Shown here in pieces: positions 6,345 to 11,570 of a DNA stretch of 11,570 bases. A program made the translations under genes and the position numbers. This stretch comes from VGRF01 sp964460485 (lineage in GTDB: Bacteria; Myxococcota_A; UBA9160; UBA6930): NCBI GenBank assembly GCA_964460485.1, contig CAYWRY010000132.1, positions 1 through 11,570 on the forward strand, written 5' to 3'. The notes beneath the pieces are model-generated. The model did not search any database. It was not told the origin of the DNA and saw nothing but the letters and a program-made list of their open reading frames with translations. Each line of letters begins with the position of its first letter. Position 1 is the first letter of the stretch.

Positions 6345-7447
6345 TGAGAGGCGGCCGCAGTCCCGCCTTCGCGTGCGCGCTCGCAGCGCTCGCGTGCACG
6401 ACGCCCCTCGAGCAGGGCGAGCGTGCCTACCACCGCGGCGACCGCGAGCTGGCGCTGGCGACGTGGAAGGACATCGACGCGGCCGAGGTCGACTACAGCG
6501 CCGCGCAGCGCCGGATCGAGGCGGTCGACGAGGAGCGTGGCCAGCTGGTCGAACGCTACCTGCAGCGCGGGCGCTACTTCGAGGAGCGCGGTCGCCTCGC
6601 CGAAGCGCTGCTGGACTACCGCCTCGCGCTGCGCATGCAGCCCGGCGACCGGGAGACGTTGGCGCACGTGCAGGAGCTGTCGCGGCGGCTCGCCAAGGCG
6701 CGCGGCGAAGGGCTCGCGCTGTTTCGCGCCGCCTTCGCGCGCGACGACCTCGGCGCCGCTCGCGTGCACATCGCGAGCCTGCGCGTGCTCGACGCGTTCT
6801 CGCCGGAGGTCGCCGACGGCCAGCGCAAGCTGGCGGAGGCGCTCGCCTACCGGATCGACGCGATCATCTCGCGCGGCAACGACGACCTCGACGCCGGCGC
6901 GCTCGGCGAGGCGGAATCTGCGTTCCGCGCCGTCCTCGAGCTGGACCCCCAGAACGTGACGGCGCGCGGCAACCTCGCGTACATCGACCGGCTGCGCAGC
7001 GAGAGCGCGGTCGGCGCGGCGCCGACCGCGCCCGATCCCGCCGCCCTCGCGCCCTCGCGCCCGAGGCCGGCACGGCCGCGCGACGTCGAGATCCGCGCCG
7101 AGGGCTACTTCCAGAACGCGCTGGCCGCGGAAGCGGGCGGCGACGCCTACCAGGCAATCCGCTACGACCGCGCGGCCTTGGACGTCGACGCGGGCCACGC
7201 CGGAGCGCGCAGCCATCTCGCCTCGCTGCGCCGCGCACTGGCCTCGCAAGTGCCCGTGCTGCTCGAGGCGGGCCGCCGCCACTACCAGCGCGAAGACCTC
7301 CAGGCGGCCCTCGACCAGTGGGAGCGGGTGCTGCTGATCGAGCCCGGAAACGCCGAGGCGAAGGAGCACGCCGCGCGCGCCACGAAGCTGCTCGAGCGCC
7401 TCGAAGAGCTGCGCTCGGCGCCGCCCTCGGGTTCCGCGAAGCCGTGA
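6344..7447 (+). CDS. TPR-repeat putative lipoprotein
   Basis: A 367-residue exported repeat protein. The N-terminus has a basic start, a short hydrophobic run and LAALAC, giving a lipidation candidate at Cys18 (C11 is less likely). The lipobox is imperfect: Leu is at -2, not -3. T19 rather than Asp after Cys would favour the outer membrane by the E. coli rule. TPR-like helix pairs lie near 22-45, 72-105 (YLQRGRYFEERGRLAEALL), 177-210, 252-290 and 305-338 (AGRRHYQREDLQAALDQWE), with a Pro/Ala/Arg-rich linker at about 219-246. Such arrays usually bind protein partners or cell-envelope material. Its ATG overlaps the cyclase stop as TGATG, and its end overlaps the next gene by 4 nt, so the three are probably translationally coupled. 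The specific function is unknown. Confidence 0.85.
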   Translation: MRGGRSPAFACALAALACTTPLEQGERAYHRGDRELALATWKDIDAAEVDYSAAQRRIEAVDEERGQLVERYLQRGRYFEERGRLAEALLDYRLALRMQPGDRETLAHVQELSRRLAKARGEGLALFRAAFARDDLGAARVHIASLRVLDAFSPEVADGQRKLAEALAYRIDAIISRGNDDLDAGALGEAESAFRAVLELDPQNVTARGNLAYIDRLRSESAVGAAPTAPDPAALAPSRPRPARPRDVEIRAEGYFQNALAAEAGGDAYQAIRYDRAALDVDAGHAGARSHLASLRRALASQVPVLLEAGRRHYQREDLQAALDQWERVLLIEPGNAEAKEHAARATKLLERLEELRSAPPSGSAKP

Positions 7448-8727
7448 CCACGCGCGCGAGCCTGCTCGCCAGCGTCGCCGCCGCTGCGCTCGGCTGCGCC
7501 ACGTCGCTGGACGTCTCCGAGATGCGCGAGAAGCTCGCGCCGCGCGGGCCGGAGCCCGGACCCACGCTCAGCGAGACGCCGAACACCGCGCTCTCCGCCG
7601 TCGAGGGACTGCGCGCACAGAGCGGCGAGCTGCGCGCGATTCCCCTGCGCTGGGACGCGAGCCACGAGGGGGAGGTCGCCGGCTACATCATCGAGCGCTC
7701 CGCCAGCCCGGACGGTCCCTTCGCCTACATCGCGACGCTCGCCGACCGCTTCCAGACCGTTTACGTGGACGAGGGCCGCGATCTCGCACCGAAGCGCACG
7801 CCCGGCGTTGCGAGCGGCGGCCTCGCCCACGCCGAAACCTACTACTACCGCGTGCGACCCTTCGACCGCGGCGGTCGCATCGCCTCCGCGCCCGCGAACG
7901 TCGTGTCCGCCGCGACCGCCGCGAAGCCCGCGCCGCCCGCCGGCGTGCAGGTCTACAGCCACCTGCCGCGCCGCGTCGCGCTGCGCTGGCTGCCGGCGAG
8001 CGACCCGCGCGTAACGGGCTACGTGGTGTCGCGAAGCCCGAGCCCGAGCGGCGCCTACGTCGAGCTCGCGCGCATCGAGGGCCGACACCAGACGGTGTAC
8101 GTCGACCGCGATCTCCCCGACCTCGGCGTCTTCTACTACCGCGTCGCCTGCGTCGACGCGGCGGGCGGCGTCGGCGACCCGAGCGGCGCGGAGCGCGCCG
8201 TCACCAAGGGCGAGCCGCTGCCGCCGACGGGCCTGCGGGTCGCGGCGCAGACGATCGGCGCGAACACCCTCGCCTGGGATGCGAACGTCGAGCCCGATTT
8301 GCGCGGCTATCGGCTGCTGCGCCGGCGCGCTGGCGAGGACGATCCGGAGATCGTGGCCGAGCTGGGTGCGAGCGCGACGCAGGCGACCGACTCCGCAGTG
8401 GTGCCCGGCGAGCGCGTCGTCTACCGCCTGTTCGCCCTCGACGCCGACGACCTGCAGTCGCGGCCCTCCGATCCGGTCGAGATCGCCGGCCTCGGCTACG
8501 AGCCGAGCGCGCGGGCGTCGGCGAGCGGCGTGGTCGTCTCGTGGAGCCCGGCGGCGCAGGCGACCTTTCGGGAGACGCGCGTGCTGCGCCGTGGCGACGA
8601 GATCGGACGCAGCACGAGCGCGAGTTTCCTCGATCCGGACGGCACGCGCGGCGACCGCTACGAGCTGGTCGGCGTGCGCGCCGACGGCAGCGAAGCTCCG
8701 CGCTCGCACGAGTTCGAAGCCGAGTAG
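7444..8727 (+). CDS. Putative lipoprotein with fibronectin type III-like repeats
   Basis: A 427-residue envelope protein. The GTG at 7444 overlaps the preceding stop (GTGA) and puts a signal-like run with ALGC in place, so Cys18 is the lipidation candidate; the lipobox again has Leu at -2. After a Pro-rich spacer (33-48) come beta-sandwich repeats of fibronectin type III type: about 50-158, 162-255 and 258-345, plus a more diverged fourth at 350-425. Repeats 1 and 2 share RW...GY...R...SP.G....A...QTVYVD...YYRV. The first carries about 18 extra residues (110-128) after QTVYVD, perhaps an exposed loop. These domains commonly mediate binding outside the cytoplasm. It ends the operon, with a hairpin beginning 13 nt past the stop. 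No enzymatic motif is seen, and partner and ligand are unknown. Confidence 0.85.
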   Translation: MTTRASLLASVAAAALGCATSLDVSEMREKLAPRGPEPGPTLSETPNTALSAVEGLRAQSGELRAIPLRWDASHEGEVAGYIIERSASPDGPFAYIATLADRFQTVYVDEGRDLAPKRTPGVASGGLAHAETYYYRVRPFDRGGRIASAPANVVSAATAAKPAPPAGVQVYSHLPRRVALRWLPASDPRVTGYVVSRSPSPSGAYVELARIEGRHQTVYVDRDLPDLGVFYYRVACVDAAGGVGDPSGAERAVTKGEPLPPTGLRVAAQTIGANTLAWDANVEPDLRGYRLLRRRAGEDDPEIVAELGASATQATDSAVVPGERVVYRLFALDADDLQSRPSDPVEIAGLGYEPSARASASGVVVSWSPAAQATFRETRVLRRGDEIGRSTSASFLDPDGTRGDRYELVGVRADGSEAPRSHEFEAE

Positions 8728-8740
8728 CGAAACCGCAAGC

Positions 8741-8770
8741 CGACCCGCGCGAGCGCAGCTCGCGCAGTCG
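8741..8770 (+). terminator. Hairpin ending the cyclase-lipoprotein operon
   Basis: A perfect 8-bp stem GCGCGAGC / GCTCGCGC with loop GCA (8747-8765), extended by an outer CGAC / GTCG pair set across a small internal loop, starts 13 nt after the stop codon. No T-run follows. It probably protects the operon from running antisense into tRNA-Asn. Confidence 0.5.
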
Positions 8771-8843
8771 GCGCGCAGCGAGCCGGTCCCTCGCAACCGC
8801 GCGCGCACGAGCTCCGCTGAGGCGAGCGAAGCTCCAACTAGAC

Positions 8844-8919
8844 TGGCTCCCCGAGTAGGACTCGAACCTACGACCTAGCGGTTAACAGCCGCTTGCTCTA
8901 CCGACTGAGCTATCGGGGA
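8844..8919 (-). tRNA. tRNA-Asn, anticodon GTT
   Basis: On the minus strand a complete 76-nt cloverleaf reads TCCCCGA...TCGGGGA, with discriminator G and encoded CCA (TGG at 8844-8846 on the plus strand). The D-arm is AGCTCAGTCGGTAGAGC, the anticodon stem is AGCGG/CCGCT, and the loop CTGTTAA has anticodon GTT at 8884-8886. The T arm GTAGG-TTCGAGT-CCTAC pairs fully. It is transcribed toward the end of the lipoprotein operon. Confidence 0.98.
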
Positions 8920-8931
8920 AAGAGGCGCGGC

Positions 8932-8959
8932 ATTCTAGGCGGTCGCGGAGTCGTTGCAA
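8932..8959 (-). promoter_or_regulatory. Promoter of tRNA-Asn
   Basis: On the minus strand TTGCAA (8954-8959) and TAGAAT (8932-8937, five of six consensus bases) are 16 nt apart. The -10 ends 12 nt before the mature tRNA 5' end. This gives a good housekeeping-type promoter. It lies in the leader of the divergent FAD oxidoreductase gene, so the two transcription units may influence one another. Confidence 0.6.
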
Positions 8960-8972
8960 CGAACGCAGCGGC

Positions 8973-8978
8973 GGAGGA
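8973..8978 (+). promoter_or_regulatory. Ribosome binding site fixing the oxidoreductase start
   Basis: GGAGGA lies 7 nt before the ATG at 8986. It selects this start over the open frame that continues upstream into the tRNA-Asn gene. Confidence 0.85.
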
Positions 8979-8985
8979 CGCGCAG

Positions 8986-10260
8986 ATGACGAGGCCCGCC
9001 GCGTCCGCGGCGATTCGCGAGCCTGCGCGCGACACGCCGCTGCGCCACGAGACCGACGTGCTCGTCGTGGGCGGCGGCAGCGCCGGCGTCGCAGCGGCGG
9101 TGGCCGCGGCGCGCGCGGGGGTGCGCACGCTCTTGGTCGAGCGCACGGGCTCGCTCGGCGGCCTCGCGAGCAGCGGCTTGATCCTGCTGCTCTTGACGCT
9201 CGACGACGGCCGCGGTCGCCAGGTGATCGGCGGCCTCTGCCAGGAAGTGGTGGAGCGCCTCGCCGCGCGCGGCGCCGCCTACTTCCCGGATCGCAGCGAG
9301 TGGGGGCGCGACGACCGCGCGCTCGTCGCCCGCGAGCAGCGCTTCGGGCTCGTGTGGGGACGGCCGCCGCACGCCGTGCGCTACTCGGTCGCCTACGACT
9401 GCGAGGAGATGAAGTTCGCGCTGGCAGAGCTCGCGCGGGAAGCGGGCGTCGAGCTGCTGTTGCACGCGTGGGGATGCGACCCTTGGCGCGAGGACGGTCG
9501 CGTCGCCGGCGTGCTCTTCGAATCGAAGGCAGGCCGCTTCGCGATCCGAGCGCGCAGCGTGATCGACGCCACCGGCGACGGCGACGTGTTCGCGCGCCTC
9601 GGCTGTGCCCACGAGAGCGAGCGCGTGCTGCCGTGGCAGTGGTTCGTCGTGGGCGGCGTGGACGACGCCGACGCAGCGGCGCTGCGCGGCCGCGGCTTCC
9701 GCACCATCGGAGCGGGCCGCGTGCTGATGCCCTGGGGCGCCACAGAGAAGATCGCGCGTGCCATCGACGCGACCTCGCCCGAGGAGCTGACCTACGCCGA
9801 GCTCGAGTGCCGGCGGCGCGTGATGGCCGAGCTCGACCGCCTGCGCAAGGAGGATCCGGCGTTCGCGCGCTCGCACCTGTGCCGCGTCGCCGACGCGTTG
9901 GGGATCACCGAGAGCCGCCGGCTGCTCGGCCGGAGAGTACTCGCGCGGAACGAGGAAGGTCGCGCCTTCGCGGACGGCGTCGCGCTCACCGGCCACTGGA
10001 CGAAGTACGGCGCGCTCTACTCGATCCCCTACGGCTGCCTGCTCGCCCGCGAGGCGCCGAACCTGCTCGTGGCGGGCCGTTGCATCTCCGTCGACCACCG
10101 CGTGCATCACGCGACGAAGGAGATCCCGGCGTGTTTCGCGACCGGCGAGGCCGCGGGCACAGCCGCAGCGCTCGCGCTGAGGGAAGGCTGCGAGCCCGCG
10201 CAGCTCGACGTCGCGAAGCTGCGCGCGCACCTGCTCTCGGCCGGCGCGATTCTCGCCTGA
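8986..10260 (+). CDS. FAD-dependent oxidoreductase (FAD_oxidored-like family)
   Basis: A 424-residue flavoprotein. The N-terminal Rossmann motif VVGGGSAGVAAAVAAARAG includes G29-x-G31-x2-G34, followed by E52, which binds the FAD ribose. VIDATGDGD (192-200) is the second FAD contact motif. AGRCISVDHR (363-372) and GEAAGTAAALAL (from 387) form the C-terminal FAD-binding part typical of this family. There is no signal peptide, membrane segment or iron-sulfur Cys cluster, so it is probably cytoplasmic. Substrate and electron acceptor cannot be told from sequence. The ATG at 8986 is set by GGAGGA upstream; the earlier in-frame ATG at 8893 lies inside tRNA-Asn. The gene stands alone between a divergent tRNA and a convergent dehydrogenase, so no pathway can be inferred from an operon. 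Confidence 0.92.
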   Translation: MTRPAASAAIREPARDTPLRHETDVLVVGGGSAGVAAAVAAARAGVRTLLVERTGSLGGLASSGLILLLLTLDDGRGRQVIGGLCQEVVERLAARGAAYFPDRSEWGRDDRALVAREQRFGLVWGRPPHAVRYSVAYDCEEMKFALAELAREAGVELLLHAWGCDPWREDGRVAGVLFESKAGRFAIRARSVIDATGDGDVFARLGCAHESERVLPWQWFVVGGVDDADAAALRGRGFRTIGAGRVLMPWGATEKIARAIDATSPEELTYAELECRRRVMAELDRLRKEDPAFARSHLCRVADALGITESRRLLGRRVLARNEEGRAFADGVALTGHWTKYGALYSIPYGCLLAREAPNLLVAGRCISVDHRVHHATKEIPACFATGEAAGTAAALALREGCEPAQLDVAKLRAHLLSAGAILA

Positions 10261-10268
10261 GATCCGCT

Positions 10269-10296
10269 GGCGAGGCGCGCGCTGCCGAGCCTCGCC
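10269..10296. terminator. Hairpin between convergent genes, likely bidirectional
   Basis: A perfect 8-bp inverted repeat GGCGAGGC / GCCTCGCC with a 12-nt loop fills most of the 39-nt gap between the stop codons of the oxidoreductase and the dehydrogenase. A further GATC / GATC pair lies outside it (10261-10264 and 10298-10301). There is no T-run on either side. Confidence 0.5.
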
Positions 10297-10299
10297 CGA

Positions 10300-11076
10300 T
10301 CAGAATGGATTCATGCCGCCGTGGATCGTGTACTGGGAGCCGTTGATGAACTTCGCGTCGTCGCTGCCGAGGAACGCGATCAGCGCCGCGATCTCGTCGG
10401 GCTCGGCGTAGCGGCCGAGCGGGATGCGCTCGGTCATCGCCTTCTTCACGATCTCGGCGGCGGCGGCGTTGCCGCCGATGCCCAGCTCGAGCGAGCGCAT
10501 CATGCGCGTCTCCACCGGCGACGGGCACACCGAGTTCACGCGGATCTGGTGCGGCCCCAGCGCGAGCGCGGCCGAGCGCGTGATGCCGATGACGGCGTGC
10601 TTGCTGGCGATGTAGGCGACGACGTTGGGATCGCCCTGCAGGCCCGCGACCGAGGCCACGTTCACGATCGCGCCGCCGCCCCGCCGGCGCAGCGCGGGCG
10701 CCGCGTGCTTCACGCCGAGGAAAACGCCGCGCACGTTCACCGCGAGCACCTGGTCGAAGGCCTCGACCGGATACTCCTCGATCGGGCACACGACGCCCTC
10801 GATGCCGGCGTTGTTGACGAGGAAATCGAGCCCCCCGAAGCGCGCGACGGCGGCCTCGACCATGCGCTGCACGTCCTCTTCGCGGCGCACGTCGACCGGA
10901 AGCGTCTCGACGCGGCTCGCGCCGCGGGCCGCGTGCGCGGATTCCTCGAGCCCCGCTCCCGCGAGATCGGTGAGCAGCAGGCTCGCGCCCTCGGACGCGA
11001 GCCGCTTGGCGGTGGCGCGGCCGATGCCGCCCGACGCGCCGGTGATGATGGCGACCTTGCCGGCGTAACGAGACAT
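10300..11076 (-). CDS. Short-chain dehydrogenase/reductase (classical SDR)
   Basis: A 258-residue classical SDR of standard length, a cytoplasmic NAD(P)-dependent oxidoreductase of alcohols or ketones. It has the cofactor motif TGASGGIG (12-19), NNAG (88-91), and the full catalytic tetrad N114, S142, Y155, K159 (YIASK). D37 at the end of the second beta strand favours NAD(H) over NADP(H). The usual CPGPV after the fourth core motif is CPSPV here, an unusual but conservative change. The C-terminal GSQYTIHGGM is typical of the FabG/glucose dehydrogenase-like group. The substrate is unknown. The start at 11076 is preferred to the longer open frame because GGAGGT at 11084-11089 precedes it by 7 nt and because the protein then begins with a standard YAGKVAIITGAS. 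The gene at 11173 lies 96 nt upstream on the same strand and may be cotranscribed. Confidence 0.94.
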   Translation of the reverse strand: MSRYAGKVAIITGASGGIGRATAKRLASEGASLLLTDLAGAGLEESAHAARGASRVETLPVDVRREEDVQRMVEAAVARFGGLDFLVNNAGIEGVVCPIEEYPVEAFDQVLAVNVRGVFLGVKHAAPALRRRGGGAIVNVASVAGLQGDPNVVAYIASKHAVIGITRSAALALGPHQIRVNSVCPSPVETRMMRSLELGIGGNAAAAEIVKKAMTERIPLGRYAEPDEIAALIAFLGSDDAKFINGSQYTIHGGMNPF

Positions 11077-11083
11077 CGCGGAG

Positions 11084-11089
11084 ACCTCC
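11084..11089 (-). promoter_or_regulatory. Ribosome binding site of the SDR gene
   Basis: GGAGGT on the minus strand, 7 nt before the ATG at 11076, decides this start against an extension to 11154. Confidence 0.85.
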
Positions 11090-11172
11090 GGAGCGCTCGC
11101 GCGCCTGCTCGCGCGGCGCGTGGAGGTTCGCTCGCCGGTCGCCCGCGCGGCCACTCCCGGCGCGCCCCGGCC

Positions 11173-11394
11173 TCACGCGTTCCGGCGGCGCAGCTCCTTG
11201 GCGTCGCGGCGGCCGTAGTAGCGACGCGGGCGGTTGATGAGCGCCTGCTCGGCGACGCTCGCGGGCCGCGGCACGGCCTCGCCGGCCGCGCAGGCAGCCC
11301 GGCAGTACCAGGCGCCGCCGATGCGCACCGAGCCGAGGTCGAGCTCCGCGCGGCAGCGCGCGCAGGAGCCGGTTGCAGTTCGATCGTCGCTCAC
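11173..11394 (-). CDS. Small four-cysteine, zinc-ribbon-like protein
   Basis: A 73-residue protein I cannot place in a named family. C11-x2-C14 and C31-x3-C35 sit 16 residues apart around a predicted beta hairpin (SVRIGGAWYC), which looks like a small zinc-binding knuckle pair. The C-terminal part is rich in Arg and Tyr (RPRRYYGRRDAKELRRRNA) and could touch nucleic acid or an acidic partner. The start is a GTG at 11392-11394, with GGAGG 6 nt upstream (11401-11405), which supports translation. It lies upstream of the SDR on the same strand. Zinc binding and any nucleic acid contact are inferences from Cys spacing and charge only. Confidence 0.72.
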   Translation of the reverse strand: MSDDRTATGSCARCRAELDLGSVRIGGAWYCRAACAAGEAVPRPASVAEQALINRPRRYYGRRDAKELRRRNA

Positions 11395-11432
11395 CCCTCG
11401 CCTCCCCGATCTCGGCGGCGGCGGACGGTATC

Positions 11433-11570
11433 ATGCAGCGCGCGCCCAGCGAGACCGCGCGCGGCGCGATCCGCGGCTCGGCGAGCTGCCCTAGAGTGTT
11501 CTGTCCCACAAAGGCGTTGACACCTTTGGGCCGAGCGAAGGGAGGGTCATCGCAGCGATTCTCTTCGGTT
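11433..11570 (+). CDS. Possible partial ORF running off the right edge
   Basis: From an ATG at 11433 a frame stays open to the window end (46 codons). It is divergent from the four-Cys gene with 38 nt between starts. The Shine-Dalgarno is weak (GGCGGA only). TATCAT at 11429-11434 resembles a -10 but overlaps the ATG, so it would not serve this start. The translation after about residue 20 passes into the suspected insertion sequence end, so this is either a gene broken by an insertion or simply chance. Confidence 0.2.
   Translation, partial: MQRAPSETARGAIRGSASCPRVFCPTKALTPLGRAKGGSSQRFSSV
11497..11570. mobile_element. Possible insertion sequence end, cut by the window edge
   Basis: Composition changes sharply from the flanking GC-rich DNA. 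The stretch starts TGTTCTGTCCCACAAAGG and contains an imperfect 8-bp stem (CC, C, AAAGG at 11506-11514 against 11523-11530, one bulged A) whose loop holds a TTGACA at 11517-11522. A terminal TGT, a -35-like box near the end and a CTAG just outside (11491-11494) resemble IS481-type elements as I remember them. No transposase is visible in the window, so this is a guess from one end. Confidence 0.3.

Noticed and set aside
7282..8808. Long minus-strand open frame opposite the FnIII lipoprotein gene
   Set aside because: It is a shadow with no signal, motif or ribosome binding site; the plus-strand gene has a signal peptide and repeats.
8279..8878. Plus-strand frame ending RVGLEPTT
   Set aside because: This is the same kind of false translation, running through tRNA-Asn.
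8893..8985. N-terminal extension of the FAD oxidoreductase
   Set aside because: It would start inside tRNA-Asn and read through its promoter; GGAGGA before the ATG at 8986 gives a better start.
8935..10230. Long minus-strand open frame opposite the FAD oxidoreductase
   Set aside because: It is an antisense shadow of a flavoprotein whose FAD motifs are all on the plus strand.
10321..11520. Long plus-strand open frame opposite the SDR and four-Cys genes
   Set aside because: It is a shadow: the SDR tetrad and Shine-Dalgarno sites are on the minus strand.

Overview
The window is very GC-rich chromosomal bacterial DNA. Most genes sit on the + strand, and there are two tRNA genes. Shine-Dalgarno motifs, GreA, an rsmB-rpe pair and lipoproteins with adjacent class III cyclase signalling fit a high-GC Gram-negative, deltaproteobacterium-like lineage (Myxococcota or a related group). 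That assignment is inference from gene content only; there is no rRNA in the window.

Layout. 1-1219: the 3' part of a 16S rRNA m5C methyltransferase gene (rsmB type), overlapping rpe (ribulose-phosphate 3-epimerase). 1269-1345: tRNA-Pro(CGG). 1346-1691: a gap with GC-rich hairpins and one candidate promoter. 1692-1940: a small acidic protein of unknown function, followed by a hairpin. 2056-3723: an AMP-forming acyl/aryl-CoA ligase. 3776-4390 (-): a CPBP-family membrane protease, convergent with the ligase and divergent from greA.

4470-8727 is the most interesting block. greA is followed after 21 nt by a two-TM HAMP class III nucleotidyl cyclase with a TTG start. A TPR lipoprotein follows with a 1-nt overlap (TGATG), then a lipoprotein of fibronectin type III-like repeats with a 4-nt overlap (GTGA). 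The block ends in a hairpin. The three downstream genes look translationally coupled. They may form a membrane signalling unit: a periplasmic sensor, a cytoplasmic cyclase and two envelope lipoproteins.

8844-8919 (-): tRNA-Asn(GTT) with a good promoter. 8986-10260: an FAD-dependent oxidoreductase, convergent across a hairpin with an NAD-type short-chain dehydrogenase (10300-11076, -). Upstream of the latter on the same strand lies a small four-cysteine, zinc-ribbon-like protein (11173-11394, -). The last ~75 bases look compositionally different, and may be the end of an insertion sequence running out of the window.

Most of the window is ordinary housekeeping and metabolic DNA. I see no CRISPR array, phage, toxin-antitoxin or recognised defence system.
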